This document shows positions 10,643 through 21,788 of a DNA stretch of 64,000 nt, in pieces. Source of the stretch: Gloeophyllum trabeum ATCC 11539 (lineage: Eukaryota; Basidiomycota; Agaricomycetes; Gloeophyllales; Gloeophyllaceae). The notes below the pieces were generated by a model. The model worked only from the letters and a program-made list of their open reading frames with translations. It made no database searches and was not told the origin of the DNA. Both the position numbers and the translations under genes were made by a program. Each line of letters begins with the position of its first letter. The stretch's first letter is position 1. The DNA lies in NCBI RefSeq assembly GCF_000344685.1, contig NW_006920417.1, forward strand, positions 498,014 to 562,013. Direction: 5' to 3'.

Positions 10643-10713
10643 TCGGATATGGTGTAATGGCTAACATTACCGCCTCTCACGCGGTAGCTCGGGGTTCGAT
10701 TCCCCGTATCCGA
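10643..10713 (+). tRNA. trnE-CTC: tRNA-Glu (CTC), second copy
   Basis: This copy is identical over all 71 nt to 6718-6788 but on the plus strand. All four stems pair and the anticodon loop CTCTCAC gives anticodon CTC. Flanks differ from those of the other copies, so it is a dispersed duplicate, not part of a larger tandem unit. It lies only 72 bp upstream of the mS41 start codon. Confidence 0.97.
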
Positions 10714-10785
10714 ATCACAATCGTAGCAATTTCTGTTTTTCTTTCACGTCATGTCGGGATACCCCACCGAACGTTGACCCGCGGC

Positions 10786-11733
10786 ATGGACTTGCATCGT
10801 TACATTCTTCTTTCTATGTTCAGTGTCCGGGCATACGAAAAACTTTTGCGACCTCTGGCTAGGTCATTGAGCAGCAGTGCCGTCACCAGGCCAATACCAC
10901 CCAAGAGAGGTGAGCAAACGTCGGATTAGAATGGGCTGGACCGTTCTGACTGCTGCAAGTGAAGTAGGGATCGAAAGCCCGGAGGCCTTCCTGAAAGCTA
11001 TTGGACGTTCTTCGGATAGTAAACTATCGTCGCTATCCGAGTCGCTTTCAGAATGGAGTAACTTTTGGAAGCTGGGGGGTTTGGAGATGAAGAAGGCTGG
11101 GGTACCAGTGAAGGACCGTCGGTGAGTAACCATTCGACTGCCACCTTAACGGGATGTTACCTGCGCAAACTGTCTCGTTCTGAGTGCATGGGCTGGAAAG
11201 TGAGCTTAAGCTTCAGGCGGAAGTTCACGCGTTATTGGTCGTCCTCGCAGAGGAGCACTGCTTAATCCTCGTGGAGGTATATCCTCCGTGGGCTTTCCTC
11301 GGTTGTATAGGTCCGAGCTGTGGTTGCTCTTACTCTCCTACGCACATCTATGACGGCCTGTCCTTGAAAGCTGGGTGCAGCTTCCTGCACATGCCCAGTC
11401 ATCAGACTTCACAATACCCTTTGCACTCCATCTTCTGGCCTGTCTCCTTCCCTCGGGGTACTAACTGTTCTCTCTTCCATCCAGGTATATCCTATGGTCG
11501 ATGGAGAAATACCGACTGGGCTGGGCGATCAAGGACTTCGCACACGAACCCAAGCCAAAGAAGAAGATACGCGGGTGAGTTCCACAGTCATATGCCAGTA
11601 GACAACTATTCGACGGCACCCCTGCATTTCTTTACGTGTTGCTGTGCCATCTGGGTATGTGCTCAACTATGTCTGCAGGCGTGGTCCCTCGGTCCAGTTC
11701 GGCAAGAGGATTCGGTCAAGGAGGGATCGGTGA
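10786..11733 (+). CDS. Mitochondrial small-subunit ribosomal protein mS41 (IGR motif)
   Basis: Four exons (10786-10909, 10965-11121, 11485-11574, 11679-11733) give about 141 aa. The N-terminus is Arg/Ser-rich with no acidic residue near LLRPLARSLSSSAV, as expected of a mitochondrial presequence. The IGR motif follows (SPEAFLKAIGR), then RRYILWSMEKYRLG, which is the pattern of mS41/Fyv4. The C-terminus is basic (FGKRIRSRRDR). An in-frame ATG at 10816 is an alternative start that keeps the presequence. The second intron is 363 bp, long for this window. The acceptor of intron 1 at 10964 was chosen because the nearer AG gives a stop. Confidence 0.85.
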
Positions 11734-12011
11734 GGGCCTAGGTGCTGCCCGAGCCTCGTACCCCCCTCCCTCCCGCAAGTTGTGGAAACGGATAGACATA
11801 CTGCCTCATTCTCCCCACAGGTTGCACTGGGCCCAGCTCCATTGCTCACTAGACAGCGAGAAAAGTTATGTACAGCGACGCGATATAATCTTACCGCTAA
11901 TGACGTTCAGCACCCACCATAAGCAACGCAGCTTCGTGACAGACATCACACGCGGATTATCCAGTGTGTCAGATAGTGATTGGCCTATCTGCCGAGCGTA
12001 GTATATAGACC

Positions 12012-14461
12012 TTAGAACACAGGAGCGTTAGTCAAGAACAACCTGCCCTCCTCCTTCTTGACCCATCTAGCCACCGCGTTCGCCGCGCCGACAACGGCGC
12101 TCTTGGGCAGCCTCGAAGATAGAGCGACGTACAGCTCGAACGGCTGCGTTATCTGAGGCAAATTTTTGTTAAGCGTGAAACCGTGCGAGTAGAACCAGGT
12201 CGCGCACCCAGCCCATCACGCTCTCCTTCTGCGTCTTGATATACTGCAGCTTCAGACTTCCCGCCTGGCCCGACCGGGCGTGAATCGCGTCGTGGAGGGT
12301 TTGGTACAGCGTGATCAACCTACCCGCCGCCGCCGCCGCCGTCAAGCACGGCAGAAGAGAGTAGTGAGAGGCATGCACGCACCTCTGCTGTTCTCGCTTG
12401 ACATCATACGGGTCCTCGAACACCGGCGCCGTGATCTGCACATGCGACCGCGACTTGTACACGAAGTGGCGCAGGCCGGGTATGCCCAGCTCGGACACGG
12501 AGTACACCGTTGCGCCCGTGCGCACAGCCGTGATCAGCGCGTCCAGCGCGCCGTCGCTCCCCATTTTCTGCGTCCGGGAAGGATAGATTGAGCACTGCGA
12601 TAGGGATAGCGAAGATGGAGGAAGCTTACCTTGATCACGGAATCGCACCACGTCCGGACGGTCTCGAAGTCCGGCCCGCCGCTGATGCAGACGAGCCCGA
12701 TGTCTATGTCCTTGCCCCTGCCCCCGCTCTCTTCTTCCTTACCTGGTGCACTCTGCGCGGGCGCTGGGCCCTCGCGCGCAGTAGGAGAAGACGCCTCTTC
12801 CGCGCTCGAGGCCGTATTCTGCCCTGGCTCGTCTTCATCCCCGCGTCCGCGCACCAGGAAGTTGACGTAGGCGTTCACGAACCCGTTCGGGTTGAACTTT
12901 GGGAGGCATATAGGCAGCCAGGAAACAGCGGCAGGGGAGGTGAGGATGGAAGGTGCGTAGATGGTGTTGACGAGGATGTGCAGATCTGCGGAGGGTGAGT
13001 AAACATAGCCATCATGATATAGCAGCGGGAATTGGAGAACCTGCTGGGTGGATCGAGTGCTTCTTCGGTCTGACGAGGGTCACGACCTGGCCGTTGGCGA
13101 CTAGAATGACGTATAGCACGTCCTATAAATCCACAAATGTGGATCTCAGTAAGTCGACCCGGGTGTTGAGCGGTGTGGACGGTTCACACCTTAGCCTTGG
13201 ATGAGGGCACCAGCGCATCGGCAAGCCTGGCCCGTAACCCGGTATCTAGTTTGAGACAATGCAGCGATGATGTCGACAACGCCAGATCCCACTCTAGCCT
13301 ATGCAGCAGAGAGTTCAGGATATTCTCAGCCCCTGAACCCGCCGTTAGACTCAATTTCAGGACGTAGTCAAACGAGGGCATGTACCTCCGAGCAACCGCC
13401 CGAGGTCAGAATTCCGCCTGCGCTCGAACATCTTGCGCAGATGGCTCGCGGTGACGACGCTGAGGATCTGCAGGTGGAGGTATTCGAGATGATTTCGCGT
13501 CTGTTCTTCCAGGTCGTGTCAGGGACCCATCAAGCTCGAGCACCTGTGTAACTGGCAACTTACCACGCCCTCTGGCTCGCCCCAGTCTGAGATACAGACG
13601 TAGTACAGCGGAGGCCGCAGGAGGAAGGTGATGCGGGTCGCGCCGGCGTTGATGCAGCGCAGCTTGTCGTTGTTGTCGTCGAGGAAGATGGATATGAGGG
13701 CTTGCATGAGGGCATAGGCGGAGGCGGAGTCGTCCGAGTCGGTTGAATCTGGCCGGCTGAAGTGGACTCAGCTAACGTATCAGCAGAGGGTAACGGAGAC
13801 TCGACCTTGTGAATACGGGTTTACCGGCCTCGGTGAGCACGAAGTACTGGCGGGGAGTAAAGCTGTCGACTATAGGCCGCGTCCTTCAAAAAAAGATAGA
13901 AGCTTCTGAGAAAGCAAGCATACCGAGCTCGTGCGGCAGTTCATTCAGGTTGAGCGTCTTGCTCTTCTTCTTCGGCGGCCTCGACGCCATATCTATGTGG
14001 TCGAAGTACACACTTCAGACACCTTCGCACCTGCTGGCGCACCTTCATGTCAACGGGGGAGACTTACCCGCCGTACTCTGCCTATAGCTCAGTGTCTGCC
14101 TGAGATGGTCGCGTAGGTTCTTCTTTGAGTCCTCATCCCCGGCAGGGCTGGCGACCCGGCCAATACCTATCGCCTCGCTCTCCTCGACGTCAGGCTCAGC
14201 CTCTGCTTCTGTTACGAGAATCCCTTCCGCATTGCCGGGCGGAGGGGTGTTGACCGCTGAGATGGCGATGGGGGTGGTCGAGGGGGAGGTTGAGTGGGAG
14301 GAGGAGGATGCGCCACTGCTGGAGGACTTGGAGTACACGCGGAGGTTGGTGAGGGAGTGGGTCGGGCGCAGCGGTGGCGCGAGGACGAGGCGGGAGGGCG
14401 AGCCTCCTGGGACGGGTGTGCCGACGCGAGAGGGAGTTCGGGAACGCGGTGTTGTGGACAT
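12012..14461 (-). CDS. MON1: MON1, subunit of the Mon1-Ccz1 Rab7 exchange factor
   Basis: Eleven exons (14068-14461, 13924-13992, 13806-13869, 13564-13756, 13386-13500, 13190-13332, 13041-13122, 12630-12985, 12383-12567, 12208-12319, 12012-12152) encode about 617 aa. The first ~130 residues are disordered and Ser/Thr/Pro-rich. The conserved core follows: QYFVLTEAGKPVFT, ALISIFLDDNNDKLRCI, YYVCISDWGEPEG, HLEYLHLQILSVVTAS, LRARLADALVPSSK, and the C-terminal AVARWVKKEEGRLFL. These are the longin-type modules of Mon1/SAND proteins, which with Ccz1 load GTP on Ypt7/Rab7 on late endosomes and vacuoles. A Ser/Glu-rich insertion sits near residue 410. The start lies 197 bp from the divergent BTB gene. 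Confidence 0.95.
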
Positions 14462-14658
14462 CGTCGAGGACTTGGGTTGAGGAGGCTGGTCAACCTGCGC
14501 TCATTAGCTGACCTCAGCGCAATTACACCGTTACTCGCAGTCACACAGCCTGTCGTCACGGTAGCAACTCTGCACTCGACCACCGGCGTCGAGTATGCTC
14601 AGCTAGGTCCCGCGACGTCGGCTTGGAACGTGCTCTCCTACGGCCTATAATAACTTGC

Positions 14659-15822
14659 ATGGAGGTCCCAATTGACAAGCGAGGCGACCCATGGTTCGAC
14701 GATGGCAACATCGTGCTCTTGACCGACCCGGACGGCGTCGCATTCAAGGTTCACCGGGGCGTTCTCTCTCGTCACTCTGAAATCTTCCAGTCCATGTTCC
14801 AAATGCCCCAGCCGGCTGACCTGGCTGCAATGGAGACCCTCGATGGCTGCCAGGTTGTCAGGATGTACGACCCCCCGCTCGAACTCTCTAATCTCATCAA
14901 GGCGCTCTATGACGGGGTGTGAGTCTCACCCTGCACATATGTACGTATCCGCTTCCTTTCTGATCTAACTCGCACTCTGCCATCTGCCACTGGTATTGCC
15001 GGCTGCTTCACTCTATCCTGCGAGACTAGCACCTTCCAGCATCGCAATGCAGACGACTTTTTCCACCTGGCGGGCATTTTGCGCTTGTCCACCAAGTACT
15101 TCATTGCCCACCTACGTCTCCAGGCTATCAAGCAGCTTACTTCTATATGGTCCCACACACTTCGCGGTCATGACGAGATGCTCGACAAAACCCTGTCATT
15201 GCCCTCTATTCCCGTCTCAATCGATCCACCCGGTCATACAGACACGACCGCCGATACTCCCACCGTCCAGATCACCTACCCCTACATCCACCCACTCCAC
15301 GTCATCAACCTCGCTCGAGAAACCAACGTGCTCATCGTTCTCCCCTCCGCATTCTACCTCCTCTCCCTCCACGAGCTCCACGACATCCTCGCCGGCGCAC
15401 ATCCCAAACTCCACCTCGCCCACCCGTCGAAGCCTTCCTCGGAGCTCAGCCTCCCCGACACCCGCCCCTACACGCTCATGTTCCAGCACCGCTTGAGCAC
15501 GATCAGCGAGTTCGTGCACGCGTTCTGCGCGCAGCGCGGCGCGGCGCCCGCGTGCGAGTACGGCGCGGAGCCGTGCGTGCGCGGGTTCCGCAAGCTCGTC
15601 GGCAAGCTGAGCCAGTCGTGGCGGGTCCGCAGCGGCCCCATGCATTTCATCGTCCAAGCGGTCTTGGAGCTCAAGGAGAATAACACGGTATGTAGGCCGT
15701 GCAGGAAGCTGTTCAAGGCGGAGGCGATGGCGTTCAGGCAGCGGACATGGGATGGCCTGCCTGGTGTTATTGGCTTGCCGAGCTGGGAAGAGCTTGTTGC
15801 GCGGGATCTGGAGTCGAACTGA
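14659..15822 (+). CDS. BTB/POZ domain protein
   Basis: Two exons (14659-14918, 15030-15822) encode about 350 aa. The N-terminal ~110 residues form a BTB fold typical of the large Agaricomycete family: WFDDGNIVLLTDPDG, FKVHRGVLSRHSEIFQSMF, then FHLAGILRLSTKYF after the intron. The remainder is helical and unassigned, with a Cys-bearing segment NTVCRPCRKLFKAEA near the C-terminus. Such proteins are thought to be substrate adaptors for Cul3 ligases or nuclear factors; nothing here tells which. The ATG is the first after the MON1-BTB divergent promoter. The long minus-strand frame over exon 2 is a shadow of GC-rich third positions. Confidence 0.85.
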
Positions 15823-15965
15823 CCGGGCTTCTGTTTCTGGATTCTCTAGCATGTGGTATACCAGTGGGGTTTATTGATGTGTTTCTTCTCTGTTCGGAAT
15901 GTACTATGATACAGAGATATCGAGATGCTATACAACGAATATATCCGGCTCATACTGCCCTCAAG

Positions 15966-17566
15966 TCAAATCGGCATTTTCAACTTCCTGCCTTGCACCC
16001 ACATCCCCTTTCGATTTCGCACATCACCCAGACACCACCACATCTCCAGCACCCGTAAATCAACCGTCGTGCCATCCTGCCCAGCATCGCCGAAGAAGTC
16101 GAGCGCGCCGACGCCCGAGGCCGTCGCAGGATCGTGCATCTGAACTGACAACGTTGTCAGACACATACGAGAGTAAGCACCGGAATAATACTGAACAGAA
16201 CTAACTCTGCTGCACATCAAAGGGCGCGCCCACTTCGAACAGCCCCCCTTGGAGACCCAACGCCCTTGCCCCGCCCCTCGTAGCCATATACAGCGTCTCC
16301 TTCCAATCCACGCTCACCTGCTCCCCGTCCCCTGTCCCACCCGCCTCTTTCCGTGCGCCCTCGCGCATCCTCGATACCACCACCGCCTGTCTCATCGCGC
16401 TCATAATGTCGATGGAGTACCCACCTGCGACGTCCGTACCTAGCCCTACCGTCACCTCGGCCTGGAGGGCCTCGCGTAATGGGAAAGGGCGCTCGGAGAA
16501 ATATGCGTTGGAGAGGGGGCAGTGGGCAACGGCGCTGCCCAGCGAGGAAAGGCGGGTGAGTTGCGCAGGGGAGAGGAAAGTGCAGTGCGCTTGGATGGTA
16601 CGCGGGGTGAGCAGCTTATTCTGTAGTCCCAGTGAGATGGTGCAAGAAGGGGGGGGTGCGAGAATGCTGACTTGTTCGAAGACGTCCATATCCTCCATCC
16701 CCCTCTCCTGCTGAACCCACTCGATCTCATCCCGCGCCTCGGACATATGGCTCTGAATCGCCAGTCCCTCCGTTTCCGCAAGCTCTCCAAGGGCCGCGAG
16801 CAGCTCGTTCGAGCACGTCGGCACGAAGCGGGGCGTGATGACCGGCTGCACGAGTCGCACGTGCGGCGGCAGGTGGGCAGTCTGACTGCGACATCCGTGG
16901 ACGAACGACGCGGCGGATGCAAGGCTCGCTTGAGCGGAGGCTTCACGATAGGACGGACGGGAGGATATGTCCATGGATAGTTTGCCCACGAAGGCGCGTA
17001 TGCCCGCTGCTTGCATGACCTCCGCCAGGATCAAGCTGGAGACACGAATATTACTCAACGTCGTTCACACCGTACTCACGGGGCCATATGCGTACTTGGT
17101 CTCTTCCCTGATAGTGCCGAAGAGCAGCACCGCGCCAGTCCCTGCCTCGACGAGCCTCGCCGCCAGCCGCTCGTACACTTTCCTCGCGAGCCCCGGGTCG
17201 GCGTCAAGCTTCTCTTCGGCCTTGAAGGCGTATTCGTCGAGCCACTGCATCAGCGGAAGGTGGAGGCCGGTGCCTTGGTAGAGGAATTGGGGTGCGTGGA
17301 GGTGCAGGTCGCAGAAGGTTGGGAGGAGAAAGCTGCCTTCTGGGATGATTGTTACATCTTCCCCGTCTCCCAGCATTTGAATGGCTTCTGTAGAAGTAGC
17401 TGGACCAATATATGTGATAAATCCCGCATCGTCGACACCTAGAATGGTATGTTGGTGGTGTACACGTAGAGTAAAGGAATGAACCCGTACCTAGCAGATG
17501 GTCGTCTAGGATATCCAGTTCTCCAAGTTTCGGGCAGTGGACGAACGTGCCTCTGACGAGCGTCAT
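15966..17566 (-). CDS. GUD1: Guanine deaminase
   Basis: Five exons (17491-17566, 17096-17438, 16672-17035, 16206-16620, 15966-16144) encode about 458 aa, the usual size. The enzyme hydrolyses guanine to xanthine and ammonia in purine salvage. Zinc ligands of the amidohydrolase fold are visible: DLHLHAPQ (HxH), IQSHMSEARDE, IQAHCTFLS and LGTDVAGGYS. The C-terminus WWCLGDVRNRKGMWVQG is typical of the family. Intron 3 (16621-16671) is 51 bp and leaves the frame open if retained, so naive calling would insert 17 extra residues between VFEQ and NKLLTPRT; the alignment with the family favours splicing. It is convergent with the BTB gene and shares a 171 bp divergent promoter with EMC8/9. Confidence 0.95.
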
Positions 17567-17737
17567 GGTAAGATAAGAACCCGCTATCTCCCCCAGCTAG
17601 CAGACATTTGCACTGTGGCCTCCTCATTTCGTCGGAAGCACATCGCGGTAGCTGTAGGAAAGCAGAAACGCTTCTCCGACGTTTGTCCGCGCCCAAGTTC
17701 AACTTCCTTTCAGATTCCACATAATCCCGGGTGCGCA

Positions 17738-18532
17738 ATGGTATCCTACACCGTCTCACATCAAGCCTACGTCAAAATTATCCTCCACTCCGCCAAGTAC
17801 CCGCACAAACTGGTGAACGGCGTCCTGCTGGGGAAACGCGTCGGGTCAGACCAAGTCGCCATCGACGATGCCGTCCCCCTGCTGCACAACTGGACGAGCC
17901 TCAGCCCCATGATGGAGATCGGCCTTGATCTTGTGAGGACATGTCCGTTAACCTGAGAATGCACTGTCGAATCAACTGAAGTGGCAAGGCCAGCGGGTAC
18001 GCGGAGTCTAAGGGCCTGCACGTCGTAGGCTACTATCAGGCCAGCGAGCGCGTCGGCGAGGTGGCTCTTGCTCCTGTTGGGGAGAGGATGGCGAGCAAGA
18101 TTAGTGAGGCGTTCCCTGAGGCTATTGCCTTGGTCGTAAGTCTCGTGCTTTGCGCTCAGTCCAGGTCCCCTTATGTTTTCCCGCTCTTCCACCAGGTCGA
18201 TGGACAACAAGTTGGCTCCGAATCTGCTGCTCTGATGGTACGTTATGTGTTACCCATTCTTGCTCGCGTGGAAGTCTGTCTAACGAACGCATCCGATAAT
18301 ACAGCCGTTTGTGGCGGCATCAGGAACTTCATGGAGGCCAGTCTCGTCGTCTCCTCCTCCATTCACACTCGGATCAACATTCAGTTTGGTATCTGAGAAG
18401 TCGCCCACTCGTGCAGTGGCTCTGATTCGGGAGTCTCGTCTGCACGAGAAGTTCGGGGACTTTGACGATCACCTGGAAGATGTCAGCATAGATTGGCTAA
18501 GGAACGAAGCGTGCAACGATCCCGTTCCATGA
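17738..18532 (+). CDS. EMC8: ER membrane protein complex subunit EMC8/EMC9
   Basis: Four exons (17738-17932, 17989-18135, 18196-18237, 18305-18532) give about 203 aa, the family length. The MPN-like fold signature opens the protein (YTVSHQAYVKIILHSAKYP, then VNGVLLGK), followed by GLHVVGYYQASERV and the conserved end FDDHLEDVSIDWLRNE. The JAMM zinc residues are absent, as in all EMC8/9 proteins, so it is structural. It is a cytosolic-side subunit of the EMC insertase, which places tail-anchored and multi-pass proteins in the ER membrane. One gene appears to serve for both vertebrate paralogues. The acceptor of intron 1 (CAAG at 17988) is fixed by spacing to the GYY motif. Confidence 0.93.
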
Positions 18533-18927
18533 CATGTCGGCTCCCTACCCATCGCCGTGTCTTGTACTTATGCAGATTACAACGATTTCCGTCGAAGGTC
18601 GGATGGTCTCCGTTCTGCAGTAACCAATTCGAGTTCATCCGTAGCTAGCTCCATTGCACGGCCGCAGCTTGGCATTTCTTTTCACCTTGTAGACGCATTG
18701 GTGGTTGTTACAACGTAGGCTGCAGTATGAGTTGCATATACCGGTAGAGAAACCCTGAATCTAAATGAAACATACGCGCATTCAGCGTGGAACGCTTCCC
18801 ACCACTTCGCTGTATCTCGCCCAGAGACTCAAAACACGTACGATGTCATCAAAAACAGTTCACGGTCCTTGGACACGCCCCCTCTTGACACCCGCCCCAC
18901 ATTCTAACCCCTAGCCATCTTGGACAT

Positions 18928-19814
18928 ATGTTGGAAGACACGAAAGCGCAACCGGAATTCTTCACTGCGACCTCAGCATGCTCTCTGGCCGGAGTGGCTA
19001 CCATCGCGCTCATAGCGAATTTCGGGGCCAAGATTCTACTCCCCAGGTCGGTGAGATGGCAGGACAAGGCGACGTTCATCTGGCTGGTACGTCTTGAGCC
19101 AACTATATCGCTGCCACTCAGCGCAACTCATATACACGCATTGGGCACAGGCGTTTGATGCTTTAATCCATTTCTCGTTCGAGGGGTCCTTCCTGTACCT
19201 CTCGACGTTCGGGCGACAGGTCAATACCAGCGTCGGGCCCTTCGCTGAGATGTGTGAGCATGCCCCCATTCCCGGTCTTACAGCCCGCCCTGACTGAGGA
19301 GCGCAGGGAAGGAATACGCCCGCGCAGACTTCCGCTGGGGCTTCTCCGACCCGACCGTCGTCTCCCTGGAAATCCTGACCGTCCTCGGTGCGGGCCCGCT
19401 GTGCTGCTGGATCATCTACCAGGTCGTCAGGGATGATCCTGCGAGGCATTACTGGATCGTCGTCCTGAGCACGGCGGAGCTGTATGGCGGCTGGATGACG
19501 TTCTGCCCTGAGTGGTTGACAGGAAGCCCGAACCTGGACACGTCCAACCCCCTGTATTTCTACGTGTATCTCATCGTAAGTGCTCCTGCCTCAACCTTTG
19601 ACTGGTGCCTAATCATGATCCCGCGTTGCATTGGTACAGTTTATGAACATCATGTAAGTCAGAATGTATCAAGCGAAGTCAAAATCCACTGACGAAGGTT
19701 TTATTATCATCCAGATGGGTGTTCGTCCCCCTCTGGCTCATGGTAGATTCCTACGGCCATATCGCGAAGTCTTTGCGATTGGCACAAGCTAGAACGAGAT
19801 CGAAAAAGGAATGA
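18928..19814 (+). CDS. EBP-type sterol delta8-delta7 isomerase (EXPERA domain)
   Basis: Five exons (18928-19086, 19151-19253, 19307-19575, 19640-19653, 19715-19814) encode about 214 aa with four or five membrane helices. Residues known to be catalytic in human EBP have counterparts: His and Glu in LIHFSFEGSF, Glu and Thr in SLEILTVLG, and Asn in FMNIIWVFVP. WKEYARADFRW and NPLYFYVYLI also match the EXPERA family. The likely role is moving the sterol B-ring double bond in the ER. Most fungi rely on the unrelated Erg2 for this step, so EBP or EBP-like assignment needs phylogeny. Exon 4 is a 14 nt micro-exon, required to join FMNII to WVFVP. The C-terminus is basic (TRSKKE). Confidence 0.87.
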
Positions 19815-20169
19815 TATGCATGCCACTCGTCAGCGGTACCACACAGACGCGCAAATATGCACAACTAGCGGGGGCCATAGCGTAGCATAGCATACCGCAT
19901 CTAACAGTAAGGTACGAAGTATACCCGGCCAAGGAAATGTTATGCTGGGGTTCGGACAACCGTATGAAAATCTTTGCTATTGAAGGTCATAACACAAGTA
20001 TGCTATACAATCGGCGAATGTAGCCAGGCAGTAAGGGAGGGTATCGTGATTTTACATTGAGGAGATACTGCTTTACTTGTCCTTCTACGACCTATCGCAC
20101 ATCGGTCTGACTATCTTTTGAACTTATGTCTAAGACTCTTGCACAATGCACTGAATACTCACCATTGCT
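19815..20169. other. Convergent 3' intergenic space
   Basis: This lies between the EBP-like gene and the minus-strand LEA-like gene. I see no gene, repeat or RNA in it. Confidence 0.4.
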
Positions 20170-20895
20170 CTATGTCGTGCCATTGATCTGGTTAACGGTT
20201 TCTTGCGCGCTGTCCGAGGCGGCGCTGGTTGCGTTCCCCATCACCTGACTAGCAGTGCTCTGCACGCCGGCGATAGTAGAGCTGACACTCCTCTGCGCCG
20301 CGGCGGCCTTCTCTCCCGCCGTCACGGCCACCCCGGCCAGCGTGCTCTGCTTCTCCTGGGGCTCCCTCTCGTCGGGTAACTTGGCCACCCCTGCCTCGCC
20401 GATCCTCCCCGGCAGTGCGCCGACACCGTCCACATGCTCGGATGGACGTGCGCCGTTTACTTCAGTGGAGGGCAGTGAGACATCCCCAGAGTTCCCGACA
20501 GCTAACGGGGACGTGGTGAGGCTTAGCCATACGGGTTGTATAGAATAAAATAAATGTCACTCACGCAGGTACGTGGCCGCCCCCGCTTGTATGTATTGCT
20601 TCGCGGTCTCAGCTGCAGACTGCAAAGTGGAGCTAGCGACCTGTCCTGCATTCTGCAGTGTCTCAGCGACGTCCTCTTGGGCAGGGAGGTATTGCTTCGC
20701 GCGATCCACTAGCTGATTTGGATCGACTTGCGCGTCGGGATCATGATCCTCCTTCGTCAGTGGGTATGCACCGGGGATCTCGAGGTTTGGTGTAGAGTAA
20801 GGGTCGGGGTTTACAGCCGCTTCTTGCAGAATAGTTTCGTTCGCCCAGTCGCGAGCGGGAGTACCGGGCTCGATGTCGATTCTAGGAGCAGACAT
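20170..20895 (-). CDS. LEA-like amphipathic stress protein (basidiomycete family)
   Basis: Two exons (20565-20895, 20170-20501) encode about 220 aa rich in Ala, Gln, Ser and Val, with no Cys. The N-terminus is polar (IDIEPGTPARDWANETI). The middle contains repeating helical heptad-like blocks such as AETLQNAGQVASSTLQSAAE and AKQYIQAGAA. After the intron comes GVGALPGRIGEAGVAKLPDE, a motif I recognise from many uncharacterised mushroom proteins, then a second Ala-rich helix. The composition resembles LEA or lipid-droplet-coat proteins; function is not established. A palindromic TGACGTCA lies 156 bp upstream of the ATG. Confidence 0.75.
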
Positions 20896-21045
20896 GGTTG
20901 CGGTAAGGAAAGAATACAAGACGGATTGTGAGGAGAATGGACAGCGCGCATGTTGGTCTGTTATGTATCGACAGCCAAGTGGAGTCCAGGTACAATGAGG
21001 TACAATGATGCTCACTCTCAAAAGGGGAGGCAATTGTCAATTAAG

Positions 21046-21058
21046 ACGCGTGACGTCA
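21046..21058. promoter_or_regulatory. Overlapping ACGCGT and TGACGTCA (CRE) motifs
   Basis: ACGCGT (21046-21051) overlaps the perfect CRE palindrome TGACGTCA (21051-21058), 150-160 bp upstream of the LEA-like gene start at 20895. CRE sites bind Atf1/CREB-type bZIP stress factors in fungi. Function here is inferred from position and from the stress-like character of the gene. Confidence 0.45.
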
Positions 21059-21267
21059 CCCCCTCTCTGCATCCTAATTGGCTCATTCCAGCGAAGACTC
21101 AGTCCAGTTCAGATTCAGAACGATATTCCAGGAATCCATGAATTGCAAAACGAGAGCGTAGTACTGCGACTGGTGCTAATGCGAGACAAGTATTACGAGT
21201 CCAAGATGGAGTCCGTCGTGCTCCTACGTAAGGCAAACGTCCTTCCTCATCTCCGGATGCCTTGCGC

Positions 21268-21788
21268 TTACTGGCCACCGATGATCGTGAACTCTGGAGA
21301 CTTGTTGCCAGAGTCACCGAACACTAGATGAAACCCGAATGAGTTCATACTGACAATACAAGTGAGGCGAGATACATACAAACAACGATGTAGTCCATGC
21401 CGAAAGGCTCGTTGGGAACGGTGATGTTGACGGAGCCGTCCTTGATGGGGAAGTCAACAGCAAGGGGGTGGGCTTCATGAAACGAGCCAATGTCAGGAGC
21501 GAAGTCATAAATGCAGCAGCGGATCAACGTACCGATGTCGAGGTTCTCACTGTTGTTCTGGAGGCGACCCAGCAACAAGAGACCAGTAGAGTTCTCCTTC
21601 TCAGCGGGGATGTTGGAAGTGTCCCAGGTGACGGTCTGGCTGGAGCCCGACGTCCAGATTGCGCCAGCGGTAGGTCCGGTGATGGTGGGGCTGAAGACGA
21701 TCAGCTCGAGGGGGGACGCCGGGGCAGCGACCGCAGAAGAGGCGGCGACGAGGAGAGCGGACAAGAGGGTGGTGAAAGAGGTCATCAT
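21268..21788 (-). CDS. Small secreted Kre9/Knh1-like protein 1
   Basis: Three exons (21533-21788, 21380-21472, 21268-21323) encode about 134 aa. A signal peptide is clear (FTTLLSALLVAASSAVAAP). The mature part is a single Kre9/Knh1-like N-terminal (Ser-Thr-rich GPI family) beta-domain: WTSGSSQTVTWDTS, LLLGRLQNNSENLD, HPLAVDFPIKDGSVNITVP, DYIVVLFGDSGNKSPEFTI. It stops directly after that domain, with no Ser/Thr stalk and no GPI signal, so it is probably released or wall-bound without an anchor. Family members with stalks act in beta-1,6-glucan assembly; this short form is of unknown role. A paralogue with the same two last intron positions lies upstream. Confidence 0.88.

Noticed and set aside
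15217..15852. 211-codon minus-strand frame opposite the BTB gene
   Set aside because: It is a shadow of the GC-rich third positions of the BTB coding sequence; composition and lack of domains argue against a gene.
16452..16946. Arg-rich minus-strand frame inside guanine deaminase
   Set aside because: It is an alternative frame of the confirmed deaminase exon.
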